Shown here: positions 36,634-47,626 of the stretch, in pieces
Position numbering within the stretch: the first letter of the stretch is position 1
How the letters are laid out: each line of letters opens with the position of its first letter
From: Primulina eburnea
Lineage: Eukaryota > Streptophyta > Magnoliopsida > Lamiales > Gesneriaceae
Assembly (NCBI RefSeq): GCF_022965805.1
Contig: NW_027331365.1
Coordinates: forward strand, 62,001 to 126,000
Direction of reading: 5' to 3'
DNA length: 64,000 nucleotides
Notes under the pieces: model-generated
Database searches by the model: none
Told to the model about the DNA's origin: nothing
The model's input: the letters and a program-made list of their open reading frames with translations, nothing else
Position numbers and translations under genes: made by a program

Positions 36634-37407
36634 TTGCATGAGTTTGAGACAGTGAAGTTGACAGAAGAGTGTAGCGCCATACTCCAAAAGAAACTACCAC
36701 AGAAACTCAAAGATCCAGGGAGTTTTACTATTCCTTGTGTTATTGGTGGTTCTAGAATAAATAAAGCTTTATGTGATTTAGGTGCCAGTATTAATTTAAT
36801 GTCTTTTTCTATTTACAGGACTTTAGAGCTTGGCGAGGTGAAGCCTAGCACTATTACCTTGCAGCTGGCGGACAGATCACTTACATATCCACGGGGTATA
36901 GTGGAAGATATTCTGGTAAAGGTAGACAAATTTATATTTCCTGCTGATTTTGTCATTCTCGATATGGAAGAAGATCAGGACACTCCACTTATCTTTGGAA
37001 GGCCATTCTTGGCCACCGGAAAAGCTTTGATTGATGTGCACAAGGGTGAGCTTACATTGAGAGTAGGTGGAGAAGAAGTCATGTTCAACATCTACAACAC
37101 AATCAAAGAACCAAATGAGGTAAGTACTTGTAATAGTATTGATGTAATTGATTCATGTGTATCTCATGTTGGTGCAGGTAGATTGACGAAAGATTCTTTG
37201 GAGAGATGCTTGTTGGAATCGGCGTTTATACTGGATGAAGATGATTGGGACGTGCAAGAGGAGTTACTTGTTCTCGATACATTGCCTAAAGAAAAGATTG
37301 ATGTGCATAATGTAGAACTACTTGAAGATGCAAGTATAGAGGTACCAAAAGTATCCCCTGAATTGAAGGAACTTCCAAGTCACCTCTGTTATGCATTTTT
37401 AGGTTAA
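36634..37407 (+). pseudogene. Protease region of element C
   Basis: 257 codons in the gag frame. The aspartic protease motif is CDLGASINLM at about 36772-36801, where Leu sits at the usual Thr/Ser place as in other Athila elements. The closing motif is DTPLIFGRPFLAT at about 36979-37017. The frame ends at TAA 37405-37407, and the pol frame resumes in the same register, so the stop is a mutation inside a single polyprotein. Confidence 0.88.
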
Positions 37408-37614
37408 AATTCAACATATCCAGTAATCATCTCTTCTTTTCTTACTTGTACTGAAAAAGAAAAATTGTTGAGGGTGTTGAGAGAATTTAAATCTGCTCTG
37501 AGATGGACAATTGCTGATATAAGGGGAATCAGCCCTACTGTTTGTATGCATAAAATTTTGATCCAGGAGTCATATTCACCTTATGTTGATCATTAGAGAA
37601 GGCTTAATCCTGCA

Positions 37615-40248
37615 ATGAAAGAGGTTGTGAGGGCTAAGGTATTAAAATTGTTAAATGCTGGTGTTATTTATGCTATATCTGATAGCTCATGGGTTTCACC
37701 AGTACAAGTAGTGCCTAAGAAGGGAGGAATAACTGTAGTGAAAAATGAGAACAATGAATTGATTTCAACTCGTCCAGTGACTGGTTGGCGAGTATGCATA
37801 GACTACAGGAAATTGAATGATGCTACTAGGAAAGATCACTTCCCACTTCCATTTATTGACCAGATGCTTGATAGAGTTGGTGGTTATCATTATTATTGCT
37901 TTCTAGATGGCTATTCAGGTTACAATCAGATTGTCATAGCACCAGAGGATCAGGAGAAGACTACCTTCACTTGCCCTTACGGTACATTTGCTTTCAGGAG
38001 AATGCTATTTGGATTATGCAATGCACCTGCTACTTTTCAGAGTTGTATGATGGCCATATTTTCTGACATGGTTGAGAAAATAATGGAGGTTTTTATGGAT
38101 GACATTTCTGTTTTTGGTACATCTTTTGATCATTGTTTGCAAAATTTAATGCTTGTTTTGCAGAGATGTCAGGCTAAGAATCTAGTTCTGAATTGGGAAA
38201 AATGTCACTTCATGGTTCCAGAAGGTATTGTGCGTGGCCACAAAATTTCAACTAAAGGAATAGAAGTTGACAGGGCCAAAGTTGTGGCAATTGAAAATCT
38301 TCCACCGCCGAAGAATGTGAAAGGAATAAGAAGCTTCTTGGGACATGCCGGGTTTTATCGTCGTTATATTAAAGATTTCTCTAAAATTACTAGACCTTTA
38401 TGTAATTTATTAGAGAAAGATTCTACATTTATTTTTGACGATGACTGTTTGCAGGCATTTAACAAAATCAAGGCAGCACTGATTTCAGCACCCATCATGA
38501 TAGTAACTGATTGGAAGGAGCCCTTTGAGCTCATGTGCGATGCTAGCGACTATGCTGTGGGAGCAGCATTGGGACAAAGGCGAGACAAGATGTTTAAAGC
38601 CATCTACTATGCAAGTCGTACACTCAATGCAGCCCAACAAAATTACACAACCACTGAAAAAGAGATGCTAGCAGTGGTGTTAGCATTCGACAAATTCAGA
38701 ACATTTCTCATTGGCACCAAGGTAACCGTTTTTACTGACCATGCAGCTCTTCGTTACCTGTTTGCCAAAAAGGATGCAAAGCTCAGGTTGATACGATGGA
38801 TACTCTTACTTCAAGAATTTGACTTTGAGGTCAAAGACAAGAAAGGTTGTGAGAACCAGGTGGCTGATCACCTGTCACGACTAGAGTTGGAAGAAAGAAC
38901 TGAAGGTGGAGCTATCAACGAGTCGTTCCCAGATGAGCAACTTTTCAAGGTAAGTGTTACATATCCGTGGTTTGCAGATATAGCTAATTTCCTTGCTGCA
39001 GGAGAATTGCCTTCAGATTTAACGTATCATCAAAAGAAGAAATTTCTTCATGATGCCAAGTTTTACCTGTGGGACGATCCGTTCTTGTTCAAGAGATGCG
39101 CTGATCAAATAATCAGACGATGTGTAGCTGAGGAAGAAGCGGGTATTATTCTAGAGCAGTGTCATTCCTCACCCTACGGTGGACACTTTGGGGCATCTAG
39201 AACAGCAGCTAAGGTATTACAGTCAAGTTTCTATTGGCCTAATTTATTTAAAGACAGTTATACTTTAGTCAAGTCATGTGATAAATGCCAAAGAGTTGGC
39301 AATATTTCTAGACGACATGAATTACCACTAACAAATATTTTGGAGGTGGAACTCTTTGATGTCTGGGGTATTGATTTTATGGGTCCCTTCCCATCTTCGT
39401 TTGGTCAATCATACATTTTACTTGCTGTCGATTATGTGTCAAAATGTGTGGAAGCAATTGCCACCGTAACTAATGATGCTCGAGTTGTTGTTAAGTTTGT
39501 CCACAGGAACATCTTCACGAGATTTGGAACGCCTAGAGCCATTATCAATGACGAAGGTACACATTTCTGTAACAAAATTTTTAACTCACTATTGGCCAAG
39601 TATGATGTGAAGCACAGGGTGACACTGGCATACCACCCGCAAGCTAATGGGCAAGCAGAGATATCCAACCGGGAGATAAAGCAAATATTAGAAAAGACAG
39701 TGAAGACAAACCGGAAGGATTGGGCGATCAAGCTAGATGACGCGTTATGGGCATACAGGACTGCATACAAGACACCTATCGGGATGTCACTTTATAGGTT
39801 GGTCTTTGGGAAAGCTTGTCATTTACCTTTGGAACTGGAGCACAAGGTATTTTGGGCTATCAAAAAGCTCAATTTTGATATGGGAGCATCGGGCGAGCAA
39901 CGAATGTTGCAGTTGAATGAGATTGAAGAATTCAGGAATGAAGCATATGAGAATGCAAAGATATACAAAGAAAAGACCAAGAGATGGCACGACAAGCAAA
40001 TTTTTCGACGAGACTTTGAACCAGGGCAACAGGTGTTATTATTCAATTCTCGACTGAGGTTGTTTCCTGGTAAGTTAAAATCCAGATGGTCTGGCCCATT
40101 CACAGTAGAAACAGTGTACCCACATGGTGCAATTGAGCTAAAATGCAGTGATGGGAGGACTTTCAAGGTGAACGGGCAAAGAGTTAAGCCATACTATGGA
40201 AATGAAGTAAGGCACATTGACAACATTCCTTTGGGCGGATCAACTTGA
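37615..40248 (+). CDS. Pol of element C: RT, RNase H, integrase
   Basis: 877 open codons. An in-frame TAG at 37594-37596 cuts it from the protease; upstream RT sequence runs from about 37410. RT motifs: [10 protein letters not shown] near residue 60 and the catalytic [10 protein letters not shown] near 160. RNase H starts [12 protein letters not shown] near 307 and has [10 protein letters not shown] near 375. The integrase zinc finger ([10 protein letters not shown]...CDKCQR) is near 520-560, and D, D, E lie near 587 (DFMGPF), 645 (NDEGTHF) and 680 (NGQAE). No chromodomain. The enzyme half is intact although the polyprotein as a whole has stops. Confidence 0.93.
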   Translation: MKEVVRAKVLKLLNAGVIYAISDSSWVSPVQVVPKKGGITVVKNENNELISTRPVTGWRVCIDYRKLNDATRKDHFPLPFIDQMLDRVGGYHYYCFLDGYSGYNQIVIAPEDQEKTTFTCPYGTFAFRRMLFGLCNAPATFQSCMMAIFSDMVEKIMEVFMDDISVFGTSFDHCLQNLMLVLQRCQAKNLVLNWEKCHFMVPEGIVRGHKISTKGIEVDRAKVVAIENLPPPKNVKGIRSFLGHAGFYRRYIKDFSKITRPLCNLLEKDSTFIFDDDCLQAFNKIKAALISAPIMIVTDWKEPFELMCDASDYAVGAALGQRRDKMFKAIYYASRTLNAAQQNYTTTEKEMLAVVLAFDKFRTFLIGTKVTVFTDHAALRYLFAKKDAKLRLIRWILLLQEFDFEVKDKKGCENQVADHLSRLELEERTEGGAINESFPDEQLFKVSVTYPWFADIANFLAAGELPSDLTYHQKKKFLHDAKFYLWDDPFLFKRCADQIIRRCVAEEEAGIILEQCHSSPYGGHFGASRTAAKVLQSSFYWPNLFKDSYTLVKSCDKCQRVGNISRRHELPLTNILEVELFDVWGIDFMGPFPSSFGQSYILLAVDYVSKCVEAIATVTNDARVVVKFVHRNIFTRFGTPRAIINDEGTHFCNKIFNSLLAKYDVKHRVTLAYHPQANGQAEISNREIKQILEKTVKTNRKDWAIKLDDALWAYRTAYKTPIGMSLYRLVFGKACHLPLELEHKVFWAIKKLNFDMGASGEQRMLQLNEIEEFRNEAYENAKIYKEKTKRWHDKQIFRRDFEPGQQVLLFNSRLRLFPGKLKSRWSGPFTVETVYPHGAIELKCSDGRTFKVNGQRVKPYYGNEVRHIDNIPLGGST

Positions 40249-41378
40249 TTTAAACTGATGGTAGTCAGGCTGAAGACGTTAAACAAAGTGCTTATTGGGA
40301 GGCAACACAAATTTTTGTTTCTTTTGCATTTTTATTTCGGAGTTAATTTTATTTTTGTATCATGTTATTTGTGGTTTTGTATTTTTGATATAATGTGTGA
40401 TTTTATCTTCCCAAATTTAATGAATCTCAATTGTTTCTTTTCAGGATTGAAAATTTGAGAAGAAAATATTTTGACGAAACAGAAGTGCCCCTGCAGTCTC
40501 ATGTGCACTGCACCCATGCTTGAGGTGCATTCAAAATACAAGAAAATTCGAAGCAGGAGTGCACCCGCAGTACAAAGACAGTGCCCCCGCGCTTGGTGTG
40601 CCGAAGCACAACCGCACCCGCGGTGCTAACATCACCGCACCCGCGGTCGTGCAGTATGGAGAAATGCATGCAAATGCCGAGAACACAGCGCACCCGTGCT
40701 CCCTAGCATACCGCCCCTGCGCTGAACTGCCGAACATACACCGCACCCGCGGTATTCATAACACCGCCCCCGCGCTGATTCGCATGGAAAAATACAAGGG
40801 CTGCCGAACATGTACCGCACCCACGGTGCTTACATTACCGCACCCGCGGTCGCACCATTTAAAGACACAATCGGGCATTCTCTTCCACACTCGAAAAAAC
40901 ACCACTCTCAAGAGCACCCATCTCCATTTTCGAAATCCCTACTCCAAACACAACTCACACACCAAATTTTTGTTCTTCTTTCAACAAATTCATCACTACA
41001 ACCTACAAATCTTCACTCATTCCATCAAATACCTCATTTCTTTCCATCAAATTCAAAATCAAACCTAGGGTTGAAAAAAGGGGCTTCAAAATTTCTTCAA
41101 AATTTGAACAAAACTTTGTTTTTGTTCTTCAAGAAACAATTCAACACACCCAAGGTGAGCAAATTCATAGCAAATTTATGGATAAATTCGAAATTTGTCG
41201 GGTTTGTTGCTAAGGAAGGAAATTATTCATTTGGTGAAGCATCTTGTTGATTTTGGAAATATTGTTGATTGATTATTGTGTACATTGTTGAAGTGTGAAT
41301 ATTGTGAAGTAGTAGTTTGGTGGATTGCAATAATCTTGTATTTTGAGAAGTGGGTTGAATTGAAGTTGTGTTTAGAAG
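40249..41378 (+). promoter_or_regulatory. Spacer between pol and ORF3, possible internal promoter/leader
   Basis: 1.13 kb without a supported gene. It holds the hairpin array (40484-40852), then a CATTTAAAGAC TATA-like box at about 40855, then a CT/CA-rich, G-poor stretch (40870-41070) resembling a 5' leader. ORF3 begins about 500 bp later. The order hairpins, TATA, leader copies the U3 layout of the LTR. A splice acceptor for ORF3 could also lie here. This is inference. Confidence 0.4.
40484..40852 (+). repeat. Hairpin-repeat array in the pol-ORF3 spacer of C (about 12 units)
   Basis: About twelve 14-bp units related to the LTR hairpins, for example ACCGCACCCGCGGT near 40611, 40633, 40740 and 40837, and AGCGCACCCGTGCT near 40687. 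Others have one arm changed (ACCGCCCCTGCGCT, ACCGCACCCACGGT). Spacing is irregular (20-70 bp), with a shared CTGCCGAACAT spacer at about 40727 and 40801. The region has no supported coding frame, though several open frames cross it by chance because it is GC-rich. Confidence 0.88.
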
Positions 41379-41390
41379 GTGTTCGACAAA

Positions 41391-42551
41391 ATGCCACCAA
41401 GAAGAAAACAATCAAAGGGTGCTTCATCCTCATCAACGGTAAATTATGATGCAAGTCGGTTTTATGATGAGAAGGCGGAGGAGCAATATGGCAAGATTTT
41501 GAATAGAAGCATTATAAAGGAAAGGGGATTTGATCTTAGTGCCCCTCATACTGAAATTGGAGAAATGCTTAGGGCTCGACAGTGGGAAGAATTTTGCAGG
41601 CAGCCACAAGATGCTGTCATTTCATTGGTGAGAGAGTTCTATGCTAACCTCAAGGTTAGGTATGATCGGTTGACGGTGTTTGTGCGGGGAAAATGGGTAG
41701 CATTTGATGCACATACGATTAACACGTTATATGGTATCCCTGCAATCATGCACGACGAATATGAAGAATACAGGAACGAGCACGTTGATTATAACAGTAT
41801 TCTTCAAACAATTTGCATACAGGGAGCCGAATGGAGAATGAGGGACGATGTGCACTTGAGCCTAGCGAAGTCCGATCTGAAGATTGTTGCGAAACATTGG
41901 TATTCATTCATTTCTGCTAGGATCAAGCCTACCGAACACACAACTACCGTCATCAAGGAGAGGGCTATCCTCACATTTTGCATTATGACAGGGAAGGCAA
42001 TTGATTTAGGTCAATTGCTTCAGAATTCGATTCTCGACTATGCAAGAGGTAACTCTCCGAGTGGACTTCTCCACCCCTCTCTCATCACTGTTTTATGCCA
42101 ACATGCGGGAGTTACTTGGGCTACGAATGAAGAGTTGTTGAAGCCAAAGAATGAAATTTTGGTTATTCAACCATTTGTGGGAGTCAGAAATGACCAAGCT
42201 GCAGCACGTAGAGCTGAAAGGGAATTTAATAGAAGAGCTGCAGAGAGACGTGACCAAGCCCAAGCCCAAGAACAACCACCGCAGCACAGGCACAGGAGAA
42301 ACAGATTGACTATGTTGGAAGAGGACATGCGAGCTCAACGCCAAGAGATGGATGCGTTGAGGTATAGGGCCGATACATTCATGGATTACATGATGGATTT
42401 CACTTCGGTGTTGGCTCAGCAATTTCCATCTGCTTCCACTTCTGGTCATCCGTTTCCACCTCCTCCACAGTGGCCACCTGTCTATCACCCGCCAGAGTTC
42501 CAACCTCCCCACCACGATGATGATGATGAGGATGATGGCAATGACCACTGA
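41391..42551 (+). CDS. ORF3 of element C, Athila-type third ORF (putative plant transposon protein family)
   Basis: 386 codons from MPPRRKQSKG (an upstream in-frame ATG lies at 41379). It is intact, unlike gag. It has a Ser-rich basic N-terminus and a globular middle with the FVRGKWVAFDAHTINTLYGI motif (about residues 95-115), common to a large plant family annotated as putative plant transposon proteins. An Arg/Glu/Gln-rich helical stretch lies near 270-330, then a Pro-rich and finally an Asp/Glu/His-rich acidic tail (HHDDDDEDDGNDH). I see no signal peptide or clear membrane helix, so it is not a convincing envelope protein, although its position is where Athila elements carry an env-like gene. 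Function unknown. Confidence 0.75.
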   Translation: MPPRRKQSKGASSSSTVNYDASRFYDEKAEEQYGKILNRSIIKERGFDLSAPHTEIGEMLRARQWEEFCRQPQDAVISLVREFYANLKVRYDRLTVFVRGKWVAFDAHTINTLYGIPAIMHDEYEEYRNEHVDYNSILQTICIQGAEWRMRDDVHLSLAKSDLKIVAKHWYSFISARIKPTEHTTTVIKERAILTFCIMTGKAIDLGQLLQNSILDYARGNSPSGLLHPSLITVLCQHAGVTWATNEELLKPKNEILVIQPFVGVRNDQAAARRAEREFNRRAAERRDQAQAQEQPPQHRHRRNRLTMLEEDMRAQRQEMDALRYRADTFMDYMMDFTSVLAQQFPSASTSGHPFPPPPQWPPVYHPPEFQPPHHDDDDEDDGNDH

Positions 42552-44150
42552 CGGTCGTTGCCCAGTGTATGTGCATTCTCCTATTTATCATGCTTATTCA
42601 CATCGAGGACGATGCACGTGTTTAAGTTTGGTGAGATTTATTTATTTTATTTTATTTTACTTTGTGTGCTTTGTTTTAATTTATTTGGAGTGTTTATTTG
42701 TTTAGTTGATTTTGTGTGTTTATTTATTTAGTGTATTTTTGTGTGTTTAATTTTTTGGTTTATTTTGTGTGTTTGTAGTATTTTTGTCATGAAATTTTTA
42801 ATGAATTGGCCAGTGATGAAATTATTTTTAGTATGGAAAAGAAAGGTCATGCATCAAATTCATGTTAATTGATCACTTTGAAAAATTTAGAGAATAGTCA
42901 TGAGATTTGGTGAGTTTGAGACTTACAATTTCTATAAAACTTTGTGATTTTTATTGGATATTGAAATAAAATTTTTGCAAACACATAGATGATTGAGGCA
43001 ATCTTTGATTTTATTTGGGCCATTTATTTTGTTCATAAACATTCATTTGATGCCCTTTTGAGCCTATACAAAGAAAGAGTTGTGTTTTTGAAATTCCTTG
43101 GAAGCCAAGCACATTTCTTTTGAATATATATATATTTGGTTATGCATTGAGCCACCATTTTCACGATGATTAGATTCTACTCTTTGATGGTGAATTGAGA
43201 TTTTGTCTAGAACTATCCAAACATCACTCGAGGCGAAATACGGACAAATTATGATTTAGGTGATTTTTGGATCGATTGAGCCTTTCAAGCTACCAAATAA
43301 ATTAATTTATCATTTGTCACCTCTTTGAGCTTATATGAATTTGAATGGCACACGTAAATATGTGTAAAAGACCCCCATTCAAATTTTTTTCAAGTATCCC
43401 ACAATTACCAACCTTTTGAATATCTTATACAATTAATTCCTACCTTCTCAAGGGAGTAAGAATTCGAAAGATTAAAGAAAGTTATTTCTCCTACAAAAGA
43501 AAAATGAATAATGATACATTGTTGAAGTTGGAGAAAAAGGGGAGAAAAAAAAGAGATGAAATGAATAAAGAAAAAAAAAATTGGAGATCAAAAGAAATAG
43601 TGGAGTTAGAAAAAGAGATGAAATTCAATTTACTCCCTTATTTGAAGTCCTAATCTTTATTTGTAGCCATGAACCAAGGCCTAACATTACAACCATTGAA
43701 AATCCTATTAACCTAGTCATAGTTGTCCAATATACTAGTGGAGAGTGATTGGGAGGATCTAACCTATGGACAATTGATAAACACTGTCATTGAATAAGAA
43801 TCTTGATCAATTTTACACACACCTCATTGCATCAAATATTTATTGAGTATCCATTTCTTGAATGAATATTGCTTTGAACCCAATTTTTACCGAAAAAGAC
43901 CTTGTGATATGTGTTTGTAAAAATTTGAAATCAATTGATAATGATTTGAAACATGGTTGAAGAGATTTGAAGTTAGAGAATGAACCCATCACATGATTTT
44001 ATCCGGATGAACAAGTGGTTTAATTGATTTGAATTGTAAATGCATGATGGATTTTGAATTTATATTGAGGCCAAGTTCTTTAAAATATTTCATGACTTGT
44101 TTGTTTGTTTGTTTTTGTTGTTTTGTTTTGCTCGGGACTAGCAAAATCTT
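42552..44150 (+). other. AT-rich non-coding 3' region of element C
   Basis: 1.6 kb between ORF3 and the polypurine tract. It is T-rich just after the stop, with repeated TTTTGTGTG(T/C)TT words (42660-42780). There is an A-rich run at 43540-43580 (GGAGAAAAAAAAGAGATG). No supported gene on either strand. A long 3' non-coding region is usual in Athila-type elements. Confidence 0.7.
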
Positions 44151-44165
44151 AAGTTTGGGGGAGTT
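44151..44165 (+). other. Polypurine tract of element C
   Basis: AAGTTTGGGGGAGTT directly before TGATAAGTGC of the 3' LTR. The GGGGGA core is the plus-strand primer. Confidence 0.85.
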
Positions 44166-45558
44166 TGATAAGTGCAATTTATTGTACTTTTATTACTTGT
44201 TTTTAACTTGGAATTTTGTGATTCTTGAGCAGGTTTTATTTGAAATGTTGTTGTTTTTGTTATTGTAGTTTGGAAGAGTAGAAATGAGAGTTTGGAGTGA
44301 TATAGTGATGAATTAGAAGGTGCAAAGGACAAAGATACACGAAGCAACACCGCACCCGCGGTGTTCACAAGAGCGCACCCGCGCTGTTATCCGAGGCATG
44401 ACCGCACCTGCGGTCATGCTAGCACCGCACCTGCGGTCTTACCAGAAGACCAGGAGGAGTTTTAGTCGAAAGGGCACCGCACCCGCGGTCCTTATACCAC
44501 CGCACCCGCGGTCATGCACAAACACCATTCCGGAAATTGTGAAACTTTGTGGACTTTGAAGAAAAGAAGGGGAAAATGGTGTGCTACGTGGGATATCTTG
44601 TCTAGACTATAAAAGGGTCTCTTTTTCATCATCTAGGGTATAAGAGAGAAGCTAGAAAAAGGGTGGAGGCTACAAAGAAAAGAGTTGAAGATCAAAATCA
44701 TCATCTTCAACAAGTTCTTGCACATCTTTGGACAAAAACTTCATACACTCCAAAACTCTTGTTCTAAGTTCTTTCTTTCTTTATTTTTACTTTTAGTTGA
44801 TATGTCTTGTTTAAGATTCATGTATTGTTGTGTTATTTTTATTATTATGAACTAAATTTTAATTCTAGAGGGATGATGGAACAAAACTAGAAACCATGTG
44901 TTGAGATTCATGATTTATGCTATATAAGTTGTCTTTATTGTTCATTTGTGTTTTTCCAATCTTAATGCTTTCATTTTATTGGCCATATCTTGAATGATTT
45001 GTATGTTATAAATTATCACTTGGAAAAGGAAATTTATAATCAAGAAAGGGAAAAATACATCGGTAGTATTTATATAGTTCGGGAGGACATATCTTGCTAT
45101 TGAAGCTATAAAAAGAATTTAGTGCTTATTGTGTTATTTAATTTTAGATTGTTGACAGGGATGTTACAATCTTTTGTTAGATAATTAGTATCTATTTAGC
45201 ACTCAGGAGAGGGAGTAGATAATTATAGAATTCTTGGTTAATGAATAAGAAGGACAATTATAATATAGCTACACAAAATAGTACATGGTGGAAAGTTGCG
45301 TGAAGTCGGACCTCTAGATCTTTTATTCCATTGTTCAAATCTGTTTGCTGCTACAATTAAATTTATTTTCAATTATAGTCATTGGTATAATCAACTCTGT
45401 TAAGTGAATATACTAAATAAAATCGAGACTATTTTAATTACAAGCATTAATATAAATTTAGAAATACATTCCTCGTGGGATCGACACTTGTACTCGAAAT
45501 TACATTTTACTATTACTTGACGTCGTGCACTTGCGAGCATTAAAGAAAACACGCAACA
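44166..45558 (+). repeat. 3' LTR of element C
   Basis: 1393 bp, the same length as the 5' LTR. Differences are single bases, mostly C/T or G/A transitions. The six hairpins are at 44349-44512; here the third unit has ACCTGCGGT, and the sixth unit has a perfect ACCGC arm where the 5' LTR has ACTGC. It ends CGCAACA, followed by TTAGTCATG of the B-II LTR. Confidence 0.93.
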
Positions 45559-47626
45559 TTAGTCATGATTAAAATACGCCTAAAATGATAAAATAATGCT
45601 CCTAAAATGGTGAGGTCCGAAATCTAGGTGAATGGAGGCCAAAACATGAAACGCTCTTTCGAGAGTCAATTTGGCACATCGCACCGTAAATTATCGTACG
45701 AACTCAAAAATGATCCGAATGACGAACGGTCAAAAACATACCTTCCCAACTCAATGAGGCACTGTCCAGTCCAAGGCCATAGGCTAAAAGCCCATGAAGA
45801 ACTCAAACGAACCTCCGAACCGACACAACAAGTTGCTGTCCAAAAATACAGCAACCGTGCTTTGGTTTGCTTGCGTCGTTTGCGAGGCTAATGGCCATTG
45901 GGGCTTGATCCACCGACCAACACCTCTTACCAACGTCCCAAGGAATGATTTGAACCATGGCTAGGGGCCTTAGGCTTGCCAAAATCCTCACCATTCTAAC
46001 AACCAACCGAAAACTCCTACCGAGGACACTCATGCGTGCGTGTGTGGTGTTGTGCTTCGCTTGCTGTCTCGTCTCGTTCCAGTGGCCATTTGATTGACCA
46101 TGGCACGACCTAGACATCTTGGGGTATGGTATGAACCGTGGCTAAGGGCCATAGGCCAACCAAGATCCACACCAAACGAACCAAATCGAACACATCTATG
46201 CTGTAAAAATGAAGAAGCCGAATGTGGGGGAGGGCTGTTCTAGCGTTTTATGTAAAAACCGATTAGCCATGGACCAAGCCACCAAAAGGGCGACCTATTC
46301 ACGTCTTAGACATGCTAGGGAAGTGATCTAACAATGGATATAGGCCCATAGGGCAGCCAAGATCCGATCCATTCCCTTATGACAGCAATATCAGATTTTC
46401 GAACACAAATGGGCACAAATGGAGTTGCTGTCATTTTCGAATTTCCAACAAGCATGGGGGCTGAAACAATGGACTAAAGTGATCCTAATCCATGCTAGAA
46501 CATGTATAGATGTCGCCTTGGGAGCCTGGAACCGAACCAATACCTGAAACCACAACATCAAAGAAAACCGTGAAGCTTGAAAAGAAAGGGGCCGAAATTC
46601 TGCATGTTTCTCTTTTCTGAAAATGCTGATGTATTTCGGTTTTTACATGAAAGGGGGATCATGAAACATAAAAATATGATAGTATGACTTGATTGAAGAG
46701 TCAAGGAAGAATATATGCATGCCTGGTTTCGTTTGAAAGAAAAACGAAAAGAAGAGACGATCCGGCGCGGAGGTGGTGGAGTGCTTTGCTACTTAGCTTG
46801 ATCCTGAATTTTTCTCTCTTGTTTTCCCTTAGCACCTCACGATTTTTGCCTCTAAAATGACTCTGAATTTCGAGCTTAGGGAGAGGGGGAGATGGTTAGG
46901 GGAGTGAGGGAAGTGGGTGCAAAATATAAGGGGTAACTCAAGACCAAGTCTCCCTCATTTTGAATTTTGAATTGTTGTTTGATATCAAATGAGTTGAGGG
47001 ATGGCTCTAGAAGGTGGGGGCCGAAATCTTAAGCTTTCTAGACTAGGATAATGCTCAATAATTAATTAATTAAGGTGGACTAATAATAAAAGAAAGATTA
47101 GCATGTTAACACCAAAAAGAATGGGTCAAAAGGGTGATGAGTTGTCATGGTAATGCTTAATCTATTAAGGGGCCGAAAATACAATAAAATGAAGGGGAGA
47201 AATTGTGTAGTTACTAAATATTAATACCTTAAGAGCCTTATCTATCCCTTAATTAATTTATTGATTTAATCCCTTAATTAAGTAACTCAAATGAGCTTAT
47301 TTTCCTACTCACCTCAAGTAATTAAATTAAATCCTCAAACTTCCTTTTTAACTTAAATGAACTTACTTGCTAGCTAAAATAAATCCTGGAAATGTTTCTC
47401 GAATCTTAAATTCTATCTCAAAACTCCAACTCCAGTCCGGCCTCACTGAAATAACTGAAATGGTAAAAATCAAACTACTGCATGAAATAATAAAATTATT
47501 AACTTTAAATACTCATGCAACAAAAATAATTTAAATTTAAATACTAGAATTATGCATGGTTTATACGTAGTCTAAGTTACGGGTTCTACAATCCTCCCCC
47601 CCTTAAAAGAATTTTCGTCCTCGAAA

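Larger units (their letters stand above)
33459..45558 (+). mobile_element. Element C: Athila-like Ty3/gypsy retrotransposon with third ORF
   Basis: 12,100 bp, opposite in orientation to B. Both LTRs are 1393 bp, starting TGATAAGTGC and ending CG(C)(G/A)ACA, and differ at about 15 sites by eye (about 1%). The primer site is TGGCGCCGTTGCCGGGGA (34858-34875), which matches Asp tRNA and is characteristic of Athila. Order: gag, protease, RT, RNase H, integrase, long spacer with hairpin array, ORF3, AT-rich region, polypurine tract. The flanking duplication is GTAGT/TTAGT, with one mismatch. The gag-pol frame has five stops but no frameshift. Confidence 0.93.
32447..47590 (-). repeat. 3' LTR of B-II, split by element C
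   Basis: The two pieces 32447-33458 and 45559-47590 together give about 3.04 kb and align end to end with the right LTR (51805-54823, 3019 bp). The break falls after CATGTAGT (33451-33458). The sequence resumes with (TT)AGTCATGATT at 45559. It carries the same CCGGTAACTGG hairpin repeats (33010-33150). Confidence 0.9.

Noticed and set aside
40484..40852. CRISPR-like array of short repeats
   Set aside because: Units are 14-bp imperfect palindromes with irregular spacing and no unique spacers of even length, inside a plant retrotransposon.
40520..41250. 182- and 146-residue open frames over the hairpin array
   Set aside because: The composition follows the repeats and a CT-rich leader, the two frames overlap, and neither has a domain or matches the other hairpin site in the LTR.
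41391..42551. Calling ORF3 a viral envelope
   Set aside because: Position fits the env-like gene of Athila elements, but I see no signal peptide, transmembrane segment or glycosylation-rich ectodomain.
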